NCBI RefSeq assembly: GCF_040931995.1
Contig: NZ_CP162412.1
Span: forward strand, 1,054,001-1,118,000
From: Pelagovum sp. HNIBRBA483
GTDB lineage: Bacteria > Pseudomonadota > Alphaproteobacteria > Rhodobacterales > Rhodobacteraceae
DNA length: 64,000 nt
Direction of reading: 5' to 3'
Each line of letters opens with the position of its first letter. Within the stretch, counting starts at the first letter, position 1. This document shows, one piece after another, positions 18,770-28,798 of the stretch. The translations under genes were made by a program, and so were the position numbers. The notes beneath the pieces were generated by a model. The model made no database searches. It was given only the letters and a program-made list of their open reading frames with translations, and was not told the DNA's origin.

Positions 18770-20896
18770 ATGAGCCGCGATGACACCTGGAGAAACCTTG
18801 CCGCAAAAGAACTGCGTGGTAAGTCTTTGGATGAACTGCATTGGGACACGCTGGAGGGTATCAGGGTTAAACCGCTTTATACTCAGGATGATCTGGCGGA
18901 GGTGACGCATATCGGCTCCGTGCCGGGGGAGGAGCCATTCGTACGCGGTGTGAAGGCGACAATGTACGCTGGTCGTCCCTGGACCATTCGCCAGTATGCG
19001 GGGTTTTCCACTGCCGAAGAGTCCAACGCTTTTTACCGCAAAGCCCTCGCCGCCGGTCAGCAGGGTGTATCCGTTGCCTTCGACCTTGCGACCCATCGTG
19101 GGTATGACAGTGACCATCCGCGTGTAATCGGCGATGTGGGCAAGGCTGGGGTCGCAATAGATAGCGTCGAGGACATGAAAATCCTGTTCGACGGTATTCC
19201 GCTTGATCAGATTTCTGTCTCAATGACAATGAACGGTGCCGTGATCCCGATTCTGGCCAACTTTATCGTTGCAGGCGAGGAGCAAGGTCACGACAAATCG
19301 CTGCTTTCAGGCACGATCCAGAACGATATTCTCAAAGAATTCATGGTGCGGAACACTTATGTATATCCGCCCGAGCCTTCGATGCGGATCATTGCGGATA
19401 TTATTGAATATACATCCGCTGAGATGCCGAAATTCAATTCGATCTCTATCTCTGGCTATCATATGCAGGAGGCTGGCGCGAACCTTGTTCAGGAACTTGC
19501 CTACACCCTCGCAGATGGTAGGGAATATGTCCGCGCTGCGATTGAGCGCGGACTTGATGTGGATAGGTTTGCAGGGCGGCTGTCGTTCTTCTTTGCTATC
19601 GGCATGAACTTCTTTATGGAAGCCTCCAAACTGCGCGCAGCGCGGCTTCTTTGGCATCGCATCATGTCTGAGTTTGAGCCGAAGAACCCCAAATCCCTGA
19701 TGCTGCGGACCCATTGCCAAACATCCGGCGTCTCTCTTCAAGAGCAGGATCCGTACAACAACGTTGTGCGCACGGCTTATGAGGCGATGGCCGCAGCCCT
19801 TGGGGGTACGCAATCGCTACACACGAATGCACTCGACGAGGCAATGGCCCTTCCTACGGAATTTTCGGCGCGCATTGCTCGGAACACGCAGCTCATCTTG
19901 CAGGAAGAGACAGGGATCACGAATGTCGTAGATCCATTGGCCGGATCCTACTACGTCGAAACCCTTACTCAGCAATTGGCAGACGAAGCTTGGAAGTTGA
20001 TTGAGGAAGTCGAAGAGCTTGGCGGAATGACCAAAGCTGTGGCTTCTGGTATGCCCAAACTGCGTATTGAGGAAAGTGCCGCGCGGCGTCAGGCCATGAT
20101 TGATCGCGGGGAAGAAGTTATCGTTGGGGTCAATAAGTACCGATTGGATAAAGAGGATCCGATCGACATTCTGGATATCGACAACGCAAAGGTGCGCGAC
20201 GGACAGATCGGGCGATTGCAGCGTGTTCGTGCGGAACGGAACGAGGCTACATGTCAGGGGGCGCTCGCAGAGCTGTCCAAGCGCGCGAAGGACGGTGGAA
20301 ACCTGCTTGAAGCGGCTGTCGATGCGGCGCGTCACAGAGCGAGCGTTGGAGAAATCAGTATGGCAATGGAAAAAGAGTTCGGCCGTCATCGGGCGGAGGT
20401 GAAGACCCTCTCGGGTGTTTATGGCGCCGCCTACGAAGGTGATGAAGGATTTGCTGAAATTCAGCGTAATGTTGAAGCCTTTGCCACAGAGGAGGGCCGT
20501 CGACCGCGCATGTTGGTTGTGAAAATGGGGCAAGACGGCCATGACAGGGGCGCGAAGGTGATCGCAACCGCGTTCGCTGACATCGGCTTTGATGTTGATG
20601 TCGGGCCACTCTTTCAAACACCGGAAGAGGCAGCCCAAGATGCGGTTGATAACGATGTTCATGTCATCGGTATCAGTTCACAAGCAGCCGGTCACAAAAC
20701 GCTGGCGCCAAAACTGGTTGAAGCGCTGCAAGCCGCGGGTGCCGGAGATATCATCGTAGTTTGTGGGGGCGTCATACCGCAGCAGGATTATGATTACCTA
20801 TTTCAGCGCGGCGTAAAGGCAATCTTTGGCCCGGGTACCAACATCCCTAAAGCTGCCGCAGATATTTTGCGGCTCATCCGCGAAGCACGCGATTGA
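18770..20896 (+). CDS. methylmalonyl-CoA mutase, large fused subunit
   Basis: 708 residues, adenosylcobalamin-dependent isomerisation of (R)-methylmalonyl-CoA to succinyl-CoA, the step after PccAB and an epimerase. Barrel domain with [30 protein letters not shown] and RTHCQTSG near the middle; the C-terminal B12 domain carries [15 protein letters not shown], whose DxHxxG supplies the cobalt-ligating His. ATG at 18770 has AGGAGCC upstream and gives the family start ([15 protein letters not shown]); the longer open frame would swallow the inverted repeat. Same strand as pccBA but separated by the inverted DUF4174-type gene, so probably has its own promoter. Confidence 0.95.
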   Translation: MSRDDTWRNLAAKELRGKSLDELHWDTLEGIRVKPLYTQDDLAEVTHIGSVPGEEPFVRGVKATMYAGRPWTIRQYAGFSTAEESNAFYRKALAAGQQGVSVAFDLATHRGYDSDHPRVIGDVGKAGVAIDSVEDMKILFDGIPLDQISVSMTMNGAVIPILANFIVAGEEQGHDKSLLSGTIQNDILKEFMVRNTYVYPPEPSMRIIADIIEYTSAEMPKFNSISISGYHMQEAGANLVQELAYTLADGREYVRAAIERGLDVDRFAGRLSFFFAIGMNFFMEASKLRAARLLWHRIMSEFEPKNPKSLMLRTHCQTSGVSLQEQDPYNNVVRTAYEAMAAALGGTQSLHTNALDEAMALPTEFSARIARNTQLILQEETGITNVVDPLAGSYYVETLTQQLADEAWKLIEEVEELGGMTKAVASGMPKLRIEESAARRQAMIDRGEEVIVGVNKYRLDKEDPIDILDIDNAKVRDGQIGRLQRVRAERNEATCQGALAELSKRAKDGGNLLEAAVDAARHRASVGEISMAMEKEFGRHRAEVKTLSGVYGAAYEGDEGFAEIQRNVEAFATEEGRRPRMLVVKMGQDGHDRGAKVIATAFADIGFDVDVGPLFQTPEEAAQDAVDNDVHVIGISSQAAGHKTLAPKLVEALQAAGAGDIIVVCGGVIPQQDYDYLFQRGVKAIFGPGTNIPKAAADILRLIREARD

Positions 20897-20918
20897 GCCG
20901 CAAGCCGTTTTCGAAGTG

Positions 20919-22112
20919 TTATGGTGTCTCGGCGGCCAACGGTTGCCGCTCTTCGCCGCGCGATGCCATCACGAGGACGGTGTAGCCAACAATGGCCGAA
21001 ATCACCGATCCTGAAAGAACGCCTATGCGTACTTCATTCATCAAGGCGGGGTCAGAGAAGCTGAGCCCCCCTATGAAGAGTGACATCGTGAAACCGATAC
21101 CAGCAAGGCAGGCGATGCCATATATATGCGCCCAAGTGACGCCAAAAGGCAGCCTAGCCAATCCCAGTTTTACCATTGCAAAGGTCACGCCGAAAACGCC
21201 CACTTGCTTGCCAACGATCAGCCCCAATGCAATCCCCAATGGGAGCGGAGCGAGCAGGTCCGAAATGCCAATCCCGCTCAAGACAACGCCAGCATTTGCA
21301 AAGGCAAATATCGGCACAATTCCGTAAAGAACATACGGCGTCAGACCGTGTTCGAGTGCGTGCAGGGGCGACTTCCCATATTTATCTTTAATCGGGATCA
21401 GGAACGCGGTTACGACCCCTGCCAGCGTTGCGTGTACCCCCGATTTGAGAACTAGGAACCACATTACAGCGCCAAGCAGAATAGCCGGCGCGATACGGTG
21501 GCTGCCATTCCTGTTGAGCAGAACAAGGCCTGCCAACGGGATAAGTGACAACAAAAGATAGTCAATTTTGAGATCTGCGGTGTAAAATAGCGCGATAATC
21601 ACGATTGCGCCGAGATCGTCGAGAATGGCGAGTGTGAGCAGGAAGACTTTCAACGCAGCGGGCGCGCGCTTTCCGACAAGGGCGAGCACGCCGAGAGCAA
21701 AGGCAATGTCCGTCGCTGCCGGAATGGCCCATCCGCCCAGAGTTTCGGGCGAACTGCTATTGAAGGCAAAGAAAACTAGAGCAGGTACAGCCATGCCGCC
21801 GACGGCCGCAGCGCCGGGAAGGATTACGTCTCGGGGGTTCTTGAGTTTTCCTTCGACGATCTCGCGTTTGAGCTCTAAGCCAATAAGGAAGAAGAACACC
21901 GCCATGAGGCCGTCGTTGATCCATAGGATCAACGGTTTTTCCAAGCCAGTTCCATTCAGCGTGACGGCCAGATACGAACCGAGAAAACTTTCGTATAGCC
22001 CAGCCAGTGAAGAATTGGCGATTACCAATGCGGCAACTGCGGACAGCATCAAAAGGATGCCACCCGATGCGTCACTTTTGAAGAAGTCGTCAAAGGCTGT
22101 TCTTAAGTTCAC
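20919..22112 (-). CDS. nhaA: Na+/H+ antiporter NhaA
   Basis: 397 residues, about 12 helices. Ion-binding residues seen: AATDIAFALGVLAL (equivalent of Asp133) and LAILDDLGAIVIIALFY (the paired Asp163/Asp164). Exports Na+ in exchange for protons, fitting a marine lifestyle. The GTG at 22112 is preferred because GGAGGGAACC sits directly before it; an in-frame TTG at 22124 would put that ribosome site inside the gene. Converges on the mutase with 22 bases between stops. A 13-base palindrome spans 22121-22133 just upstream. Confidence 0.94.
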   Translation of the reverse strand: MNLRTAFDDFFKSDASGGILLMLSAVAALVIANSSLAGLYESFLGSYLAVTLNGTGLEKPLILWINDGLMAVFFFLIGLELKREIVEGKLKNPRDVILPGAAAVGGMAVPALVFFAFNSSSPETLGGWAIPAATDIAFALGVLALVGKRAPAALKVFLLTLAILDDLGAIVIIALFYTADLKIDYLLLSLIPLAGLVLLNRNGSHRIAPAILLGAVMWFLVLKSGVHATLAGVVTAFLIPIKDKYGKSPLHALEHGLTPYVLYGIVPIFAFANAGVVLSGIGISDLLAPLPLGIALGLIVGKQVGVFGVTFAMVKLGLARLPFGVTWAHIYGIACLAGIGFTMSLFIGGLSFSDPALMNEVRIGVLSGSVISAIVGYTVLVMASRGEERQPLAAETP

Positions 22113-22120
22113 GGTTCCCT

Positions 22121-22133
22121 CCAAATTATTTGG
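22121..22133. repeat. 13-bp palindrome CCAAATTATTTGG next to nhaA
   Basis: Arms CCAAAT/ATTTGG around a central T, overlapping the ribosome-site region of nhaA (minus strand). AT-rich and symmetrical, as for a dimeric repressor site, but a chance or stop-start hairpin is possible. Confidence 0.4.
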
Positions 22134-22265
22134 CTATAGCTATGCGCAAAAGCTCTGTTTTCAAGCGCTGCGACGTTAAAACCGTCCCAAAAGCTGTATT
22201 GGCCTTGGACATCGTGGCCGTCCTGTTACTCTCGAGCCAGATCATGTGTTGAAACGGTGTACTGA

Positions 22266-22946
22266 ATGTCGATTTGGTCAAGAATTAGCGAGGCAATCGC
22301 AGCTTTGCGAGCAGGAGAGAGTCTCTCGACCGTTTTCGAGAAATTGAAAACACCACCAGAGCGTTCCGTTGCGTTTACAATCGCGGTTATCGCGCTTGGG
22401 GCGAAGATGGCGAAGGCCGATGGGCGCGTGACCCGTGATGAAGTGCAAGCCTTTCGGGAGATTTTCTTCATTCCACCCGAAGATGAAGGAAACGCCGCAA
22501 AGGTCTTTGATCTCGCGCGACAGGACGTCGCCGGATATGACATTTACGCGAGACGGATCAGGCGCATGTTTGGCGATGAAAAAGGCCCGCTTTGCGATCT
22601 GTTGGAGGGCTTATTTTATATCGCAATGGCAGACGGAAAGTACCATCCTCACGAAGATGCAGTTCTCACCGAGATAGCGCGCATTTTCGATATTGAGGAG
22701 GCTCAATTCAAAAACGTGCGTGCCAGATTCGTTCCAGACGCGGAGCGCGACCCGTACGATGTTCTCGGGGTCTCGCATAACCTCCCCTTGGCGGAAGTGC
22801 GTAAGGTATGGCGTGACCAGATCAAGGCATCGCACCCTGACAAACTTTTGGCGAAAGGCTTGCCGGAGGAAGCGATCAAGCTGGCCGAAAAGCGGGTCTC
22901 TGATTTGAACCGTGCGTGGCGCGAGATTAGCGGGAGCGCGGCTTGA
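22266..22946 (+). CDS. TerB-like/DnaJ-domain protein (DjlA type)
   Basis: 226 residues. N-terminal helical TerB-like region (about 25-150; acidic KMAKADGRVTRDE and IAMADGKYHPHED, typical metal-binding repeats) and a C-terminal J domain (about 160-222) with the HPD motif in KASHPDKL, which stimulates Hsp70/DnaK ATPase. Lacks the N-terminal membrane segment of enterobacterial DjlA. Divergent from nhaA; its stop overlaps the TTG start of the next gene. Likely a DnaK co-chaperone. Confidence 0.85.
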   Translation: MSIWSRISEAIAALRAGESLSTVFEKLKTPPERSVAFTIAVIALGAKMAKADGRVTRDEVQAFREIFFIPPEDEGNAAKVFDLARQDVAGYDIYARRIRRMFGDEKGPLCDLLEGLFYIAMADGKYHPHEDAVLTEIARIFDIEEAQFKNVRARFVPDAERDPYDVLGVSHNLPLAEVRKVWRDQIKASHPDKLLAKGLPEEAIKLAEKRVSDLNRAWREISGSAA

Positions 22947-23971
22947 GGATAGCCACCTACAATGTCGAATGGTTTGATGCGCTGTTTGATGAAGGTGGGC
23001 AGTTGCTGGATGATGATGAATGGTCGGGCCGCTACAATGTTACAAGAGGCGATCAAGCTTGGGCATTGCGCGACGTTTTTCGTGCACTAGACGCGGATAT
23101 AATCCTCGTTGTCGAGGCGCCCGATCACAAGCCGAAGCGGCCTTCTACGAAGTGTCTTGAGCACTTTGCCAAGTTTGCAGGCATTCGGGCGACCACTGCC
23201 GAAATTGGGTTTCCAAACCAAACACAGCAGGAACTCGTCGTTCTTTTCGACCCGAAGGTGGTAAAACTGCGCCATGAACCGGTAGGGCACAAAAGCGGAA
23301 AAGCTGGGTTAGCCGACGCACCGAGGTTCGATACGGTTTTTCGATGGGACCTCGATAATGACCAACGCGGTGACCCTGTACGTTGGTCGAAGCCGCCGCT
23401 TGAACTGATCGTAAAACACCGAAGTGGCTTCGAATTTCGTATGATCGGCGTGCACGCGAAATCAAAAGCACCACATGGCGCCAAGAACGAAGTCGAAATG
23501 ATGCGTCGCGCTGTTGAAAACCGGAAAAAACAATTAGCGCAATGTGTTTGGCTGCGACAGCGAGTCGAACAACATTTGAAAATGCACGAAGACCTCATTG
23601 TGCTGGGCGACTTCAATGATGGGCCGGGTCTTGATCCTTACGAGGAAGCGCTCGGAAAGTCCGGCGTCGAGATCGTTGCGGGACAAGATGGTGAGGCAAA
23701 GCTATTTGACCCTTCGCTGCTGATGGGCGCGACAATGACGACTTCGCGCTTCAAGTTAAAAGGCGACGATTATCTGGAAGCGCTGCTCGATTTCTTGTTG
23801 GTAAGCCCAGATTTCCTTGACCGGAAGCCGTTCTGGCGCGTTTGGCATCCACTACGGGATCCAGAAATTAACGCTAACAAGCGCCTTCGCGACGCACTTC
23901 TTCTAGCTTCTGACCATTTTCCGGTGACATTGGATTGCGAAATCGACCTTGGGAAGAAGTCACCTGTTTGA
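22943..23971 (+). CDS. endonuclease/exonuclease/phosphatase family protein
   Basis: 342 residues, predicted cytosolic. EEP fold motifs: RIATYNVEWFD at the N-terminus, VLGDFNDGPGLD around residue 220 and ASDHFPVTLD near the end, covering the metal and catalytic residues. The TTG at 22943 overlaps the stop of the J-domain gene, so translation is probably coupled. Substrate (nucleic acid, phosphoinositide-like or sphingolipid-like phosphodiester) cannot be told. Confidence 0.85.
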   Translation: MRIATYNVEWFDALFDEGGQLLDDDEWSGRYNVTRGDQAWALRDVFRALDADIILVVEAPDHKPKRPSTKCLEHFAKFAGIRATTAEIGFPNQTQQELVVLFDPKVVKLRHEPVGHKSGKAGLADAPRFDTVFRWDLDNDQRGDPVRWSKPPLELIVKHRSGFEFRMIGVHAKSKAPHGAKNEVEMMRRAVENRKKQLAQCVWLRQRVEQHLKMHEDLIVLGDFNDGPGLDPYEEALGKSGVEIVAGQDGEAKLFDPSLLMGATMTTSRFKLKGDDYLEALLDFLLVSPDFLDRKPFWRVWHPLRDPEINANKRLRDALLLASDHFPVTLDCEIDLGKKSPV

Positions 23972-23983
23972 TAGGTTGGTATC

Positions 23984-24337
23984 ATGAAAAGAATGGTTTT
24001 GATCACGACACTAGCCTGCGCTTCGCTCCCGCTTTCTGCACAAGAAGCCCCCGAAAGCGGGGCTGAATTGATCGAGCGCGGCCTGTCGCTGTTTTTCCAA
24101 GGGCTTGCGGATGAATTGGACCCGGCTATCGACGAGTTCAGGCGTCTGGGAACCGAGATTGGCCCCGAACTCCGCGCCCTGCTGCTCGCATGGGGCGGCG
24201 GTTTGATCAAGCTGGCTGAACAGATTGATGATTTTGATCATTATGACGAGCCGGAAGTGCTTGAGAACGGAGACATCATCATTCGTCGGATGCCTAGCGC
24301 TCCGCCACTTGCCGTGACCTATGAAGTAGATCTCTAG
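23984..24337 (+). CDS. small exported protein of unknown function
   Basis: 117 residues beginning with a signal peptide (MKRMVLITTLACASLPLSAQ, cleavage after SAQ or LSA). The mature part is acidic and helical (ELIERGLSLFFQGLADELDP) with no cysteines and no recognised domain. Similar short periplasmic proteins occur widely in Rhodobacterales, often mislabelled as ATPases, but no Walker motif is present. Starts 12 bases after the EEP gene; its stop overlaps the convergent ppx gene end by 4 bases. Confidence 0.7.
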   Translation: MKRMVLITTLACASLPLSAQEAPESGAELIERGLSLFFQGLADELDPAIDEFRRLGTEIGPELRALLLAWGGGLIKLAEQIDDFDHYDEPEVLENGDIIIRRMPSAPPLAVTYEVDL

Positions 24338-25878
24338 AGTGCTTCGCTGATGACGGTTTCCCCGGTGGCGTCCAAGGCGACGGCCAGCGCGTCAAACCGT
24401 GACTGCGCAACTTCACCAAATAGGGGTTCGGCGTCCGAAGAAAGCGTGAGTTTCAGGTGTCGTTTGCGGGGCTTCCAGCGTATTTTCGCGGGTAGATCGT
24501 CCGATTGGAGCCAAAGCATAGCGCCGAGCCGCATCGCCTTTCCCAGTACTTCGGCGTCTTTCTGGCTTTCTTTCGAGATCATATCCAGCAAATGATCAAA
24601 GCGGGTGCTCTTCAATTTGTTTGTGTAACGATGCATGAGAGAAAGACCGAGAAACACGCGCTCCGCATGCTTGAGGCCGCCGAGGTTTGCGCGGGTCGCG
24701 TTGTCAAAAGCGACTTCCTCCCTGTAATCGGGATGCGCGCGCCAGCTCACGTCATGTAGCAGGCATGCAGCTTTTATCACCCGCTTTTGCTGCCAGTCGG
24801 CATTTGGGAATAGCGGGATCACAAAGTCATAGAGGACTTTGCCAAAACCGGGGAGGCGGGCATCCTTCGACTCGGCAAAGCGACATGCTTCAATCAGTGG
24901 GTCACGTTCCCGCAGATCGGGCGGCATTTGCTCGTAAAGCATACCTTCCCGAATTCCATAGGACGAAACAGTAATATCCTTTGGCTTGAAGAGCGCGATG
25001 AGTTGCTTGAGTATTTGAACGGCGATCGGCACAAGCGCCATACGTTCGCTGCTTATGCCGCAGCGACCGCGTAGATCTTCGAGGTTCGCGGACCAGATGT
25101 AATCTGCGGTTTTCGATATTTCGCGGGCAGTCATGCGGTATTCATGCAGGACGGTGAGCGGGTAGCCGCGCCGCTCCATGTCGATCCGCGCGATCGCACG
25201 CCACGACCCGCCGACCAAAAACAGCCGCTTGCCTGTTTCGTGGTCCATCTGCTGGTGAAGGTCTTTGATGATACGCTTGATGTGATCTTTAAGGCCGCGC
25301 TTCCCACCCGGAATGTCTCTCAGCTTTAGCGGCCCCAATGGGGATGTCAGTCGGTGCCCGACATTGCCATCGGCAAGGTTGGCAAGCTCCATGGATGATC
25401 CGCCAATATCGCAGACGAGCCCATAACTTCCGGGCCAGCCAAGGAGTACACCTTGTGCAGACAGCCGCGCCTCTTCCTGCCCGTCGACGACCCAAAGCCT
25501 GACGCCTGTTTCTCGCTCAACCTGCGCTCGGAATTCAGCGCCATCATCGGCTTCGCGGACGGCCGCTGTTGCCACGGCAGTTAGCGGCAGAATGCCCATC
25601 CCGCGCGCGAGAGCGGCAAACCGACGGATGGCCGAGATCGCACGCTCTTTACCTTCAGGGTTCAACTTGCCGGTTTCTGATAATCCCGCACCGAGGGCGC
25701 ACATGATTTTTTCGTTATAGAAATAGGCGGGAGATCGTGCCGCGCCATCGAAAACGACCAGTCTGACCGAGTTCGAACCAACGTCGAGAACACCCACGCG
25801 GGATAGCGCCCGTGCTTGCGGATTGTCGAATATTGGCCTTCCAAACGGGCCCCATTCGGCATCTTCGGTCGTGGTCAT
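24334..25878 (-). CDS. ppx: exopolyphosphatase / Ppx-GppA phosphatase
   Basis: 514 residues. ASKHA phosphatase N-terminal half with GVLDVGSNSVRLVVFDG and VCDIGGSSMELANL (phosphate-binding loops), then a helical HD-like C-terminal domain (CLLHDVSWRAHPDY). Hydrolyses terminal phosphate from polyphosphate, possibly also pppGpp. The ATG at 25878 is preceded by GAGGATAAG; an upstream ATG at 25917 lacks a site. Lies 46 bases downstream of ppk1 on the same strand, a classic ppk-ppx operon. Confidence 0.93.
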   Translation of the reverse strand: MTTTEDAEWGPFGRPIFDNPQARALSRVGVLDVGSNSVRLVVFDGAARSPAYFYNEKIMCALGAGLSETGKLNPEGKERAISAIRRFAALARGMGILPLTAVATAAVREADDGAEFRAQVERETGVRLWVVDGQEEARLSAQGVLLGWPGSYGLVCDIGGSSMELANLADGNVGHRLTSPLGPLKLRDIPGGKRGLKDHIKRIIKDLHQQMDHETGKRLFLVGGSWRAIARIDMERRGYPLTVLHEYRMTAREISKTADYIWSANLEDLRGRCGISSERMALVPIAVQILKQLIALFKPKDITVSSYGIREGMLYEQMPPDLRERDPLIEACRFAESKDARLPGFGKVLYDFVIPLFPNADWQQKRVIKAACLLHDVSWRAHPDYREEVAFDNATRANLGGLKHAERVFLGLSLMHRYTNKLKSTRFDHLLDMISKESQKDAEVLGKAMRLGAMLWLQSDDLPAKIRWKPRKRHLKLTLSSDAEPLFGEVAQSRFDALAVALDATGETVISEAL

Positions 25879-25923
25879 CTTATCCTCACGAAGTTCGGAA
25901 AGGTGTTGCTCGGGCATCTGATG

Positions 25924-28092
25924 TCAATCGTCCGTGTGGGTCAACTTTGGAACGTCCGCCGCACCCGCGGACCCGCGCCCCGAAAGCGACGGATTTTCCA
26001 TGAAGAACCGGTGACAGTTGAATGCGAAAGCACCTTCTTCGATCTGTTCTCGTCTGAAACTGCCATCGGCGGCCATCAGCCAACTTTGTGCAACGTCATG
26101 CAAATTGGCCGCCATGACTTGGCTGACGATTTGCGCTTTGACGGTCGGGTTGGTGATCTCGACGAGGCTTTCAACGCGACGGTTGAGGTTCCGGTCCATC
26201 CAATCCGCCGAGGAGATAAATACACGAGCCTTTGAGGAGGGAAGACCTGCGCCATTTCCGAAGCAGACGATGCGCGAGTGCTCGAGGAAACGCCCGATGA
26301 TCGATTTGACGCGAATGTTCTCGGACAGGCCTCTGATGCCGGGGCGAAGGCCACAGATGCCACGGACGACAAGGCTGATCTTTACCCCTGCCTGACTTGC
26401 ATCGTAGAGAGCGTCAATCACGTCCTCCTCGATCAGGCTGTTCATTTTCGCCCAAATGGCCGCAGGCTTTCCCGCGCGGGCAAGCTGGACCTCCGCTTGG
26501 ATCATCTCGAGTAGTTTGCTCTTGAGGTTGAGCGGCGCTATGGCAAGGTTTTCCAAGATTGCGGGCTGGGCGTAGCCAGAAAGGTAATTGAAGACCTTTG
26601 TTGCATCTCGCCCCAGTTTGGCGTCGCAGGTGAATAGGCTGAGGTCTGTATAGACCCTTGCTGTGATGGGGTGATAGTTGCCTGTTCCGAAGTGGGTGTA
26701 AGTGACAAGACTGTCACCTTCCCTGCGCACAACCGTGCTGATTTTCGCATGGGTTTTGTAATTCAGAAAACCATAGACAACGTGCGCACCCGCCCGTTCG
26801 AGCCGGCGAGACTGGCGAATATTCGCAGCCTCATCAAAGCGTGCCTTGAGCTCGACCAGCGCAGTGACAGACTTCCCTTCCTCTGCCGCTTCGCAGAGCG
26901 CCTCGACAATTGGTGAATTGCGGGATGTGCGGTAAAGTGTTTGCTTGATGGCAACAACGTTCGGGTCTTGTGCCGCCTGCTTAAGGAAGCGGACGACCAT
27001 ATCGAACGTTTCGTAGGGGTGGTGGAGGAGCATGTCTTTTTGCCGGATCGCCGCAAACATGTTGCCGTCGTGATCCTGGACCCTCTCAGGCACCCGCGGG
27101 GTGTATGCGGGCCATAGCAAGTCACCACGTTCATCAAGGACGAGTTCTTTCAGGCTGCCGAGCCCGATCGGCCCTTCAACCTCAATGACTTCGTCTTCGG
27201 TGACGTGCAGTTCGTCCATAATCATCTGCCGCAAAGATGACGGGGCATCTGATGACAGCTCCATGCGCACCACTTCGCCACGGCGGCGACGCTTCAGGGC
27301 AACTTCGAATTCGCGCACCAGGTCTTCTGCTTCGTCTTCGACCTCGAGGTCACTGTCGCGGAGGACTCTGAAAGCGCAGAAGCCTTTCATTTGATAACCC
27401 GGGAATAGCTGCTTGAGATATATCAGCAGAACCTCTTCGAGCGGCACGAATCTCCCGGAGCCCTCGCCAGCAAGCCGGATAAAGCGATCAATCTGATGCG
27501 GGACCGGCAGCAACGCGCGTAATGAGCGGTTGTCTCCTTCACGCTTGAGCTGCAAGGCCAGCGCGAAGCCCTCATTGGGGATGAACGGGAACGGGTGCGC
27601 GGGATCAACCGCTAAGGGGGAGAGAACAGGGAAGACGCTGTTTAGGAACACATCTTCCAGATAGGCCAGATCGCTCTTATCAAGATCATCGCGCCCAAGA
27701 ACGGAGATTGCTTCATCAGCGAGCAGGTCTTTGAGTTCGGCAAACACTGATTGTTGCCGTGCCATGAGCGCGCGTGCGTTCTGGTTGATCAGTGAGAGTT
27801 GTTCGACTGGGGTGCGTCCGTCAAGATGCGCGGTCGAACTGCCAGATTTTGCCAACTCACGCAGACCCGCCACGCGGACAGTGTAAAATTCGTCAAGATT
27901 GGTTGCCGAGATTGACAGGAAACGAAGCCGTTCGAGCAGAGGGACACGCTGGTTTTCAGCCTCTTCCAAAACCCGCCAGTTGAAGCCCAGCCAGCTTAGC
28001 TCTCTGTTGAAGAACCGCTCGGGGCCAGACAGGTCGTCTTCCACTTCAAGCGGCTCTGGAAAAGGGGAGCCAAGGAAATCGGTCAGCGTCAT
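25924..28092 (-). CDS. ppk1: polyphosphate kinase 1
   Basis: 722 residues, standard. Catalyses reversible transfer of ATP gamma-phosphate to polyphosphate. Signature FFNRELSWLGFNWRVLEEA at the N-terminus; PLD-like catalytic half with NYKTHAKISTVVRRE (likely holding the autophosphorylated His) and THFGTGNYHPITARVYTD. Followed by ppx and preceded by hdaA by 31 bases on the same strand. Membrane-peripheral or cytosolic. Confidence 0.95.
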   Translation of the reverse strand: MTLTDFLGSPFPEPLEVEDDLSGPERFFNRELSWLGFNWRVLEEAENQRVPLLERLRFLSISATNLDEFYTVRVAGLRELAKSGSSTAHLDGRTPVEQLSLINQNARALMARQQSVFAELKDLLADEAISVLGRDDLDKSDLAYLEDVFLNSVFPVLSPLAVDPAHPFPFIPNEGFALALQLKREGDNRSLRALLPVPHQIDRFIRLAGEGSGRFVPLEEVLLIYLKQLFPGYQMKGFCAFRVLRDSDLEVEDEAEDLVREFEVALKRRRRGEVVRMELSSDAPSSLRQMIMDELHVTEDEVIEVEGPIGLGSLKELVLDERGDLLWPAYTPRVPERVQDHDGNMFAAIRQKDMLLHHPYETFDMVVRFLKQAAQDPNVVAIKQTLYRTSRNSPIVEALCEAAEEGKSVTALVELKARFDEAANIRQSRRLERAGAHVVYGFLNYKTHAKISTVVRREGDSLVTYTHFGTGNYHPITARVYTDLSLFTCDAKLGRDATKVFNYLSGYAQPAILENLAIAPLNLKSKLLEMIQAEVQLARAGKPAAIWAKMNSLIEEDVIDALYDASQAGVKISLVVRGICGLRPGIRGLSENIRVKSIIGRFLEHSRIVCFGNGAGLPSSKARVFISSADWMDRNLNRRVESLVEITNPTVKAQIVSQVMAANLHDVAQSWLMAADGSFRREQIEEGAFAFNCHRFFMENPSLSGRGSAGAADVPKLTHTDD

Positions 28093-28123
28093 TTGGTGGC
28101 ATGCCTTTCAGGGTTTGGTGGCA

Positions 28124-28798
28124 TTATGGCAGTTGATCGCTACGCTGGTCCAGAAGCTCGGCGGCCAAAGCACGGTTGATTTTGCGTTTTCTTGCAAGAG
28201 CTTCGCTATCAAGTTCTGCGACGATTTTCTGCGCTGCTTCGAAGGAGCGCTCAATCCGATGCGCCAAGAACGAGACAAGACGAATATCGACGCTTATCTG
28301 TCGATCCTCGAAAAGCTTCATCAGAACGGCGCTGAGGAGCTGATCGTCCGGATCTGTGATTGAGACGCTGGAGGTGGCTTGCAAGCGGCTGGCGAGGTCG
28401 GGCAGTTTTACCGCCCACTGACTTGGTGGGGTTGCCGCAGTCAGTAGCAGCCGGCCGTTCCTATGTGACAGATCGTTGTGGATGTGGAAAAGCGCTTCTT
28501 CAGACTGGTGGGGAAGCTCTTCCAAATCTTCGATCACAAGATGGCTGGCCTCTGACAGAAGAGTAGATGGTGTTATCGCGGCGGCGGAGAGGATCTCTGC
28601 GCCGGTTTCTTGGGCGAAGACACGGGCCAGGTGGGTCTTACCAGAACCTTTGGAGCCATGAAGCGCGAGTTTCCCATTTGGCCAGTCATCTGGCGCCATG
28701 ACAAGCGCATAGGCATGGGCATTGGCTTCTGAGACGAAATAATCGTCATGCACCAATGAAACCTGGCGGGGCAGGTCAAAGATCAATTGCTTGGACAT
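28124..28798 (-). CDS. hdaA: DnaA-related regulatory protein HdaA/Hda
   Basis: 224 residues. N-terminal QLIFDLP (residues 4-10) matches the sliding-clamp-binding motif of Hda; AAA+ core with Walker A GSKGSGKTHLAR and Walker B-like HLVIEDLEEL. No DnaA domain IV. Hda-type proteins with the clamp stimulate hydrolysis of ATP-DnaA to prevent re-initiation. Starts directly after the stop of the AI-2E-type permease gene (no gap) and precedes ppk1. Confidence 0.9.
   Translation of the reverse strand: MSKQLIFDLPRQVSLVHDDYFVSEANAHAYALVMAPDDWPNGKLALHGSKGSGKTHLARVFAQETGAEILSAAAITPSTLLSEASHLVIEDLEELPHQSEEALFHIHNDLSHRNGRLLLTAATPPSQWAVKLPDLASRLQATSSVSITDPDDQLLSAVLMKLFEDRQISVDIRLVSFLAHRIERSFEAAQKIVAELDSEALARKRKINRALAAELLDQRSDQLP

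Noticed and set aside
18578-19117. Extended N-terminus for the DUF4174-type gene
   Set aside because: It would cover the signal peptide and run antisense to the mutase start.
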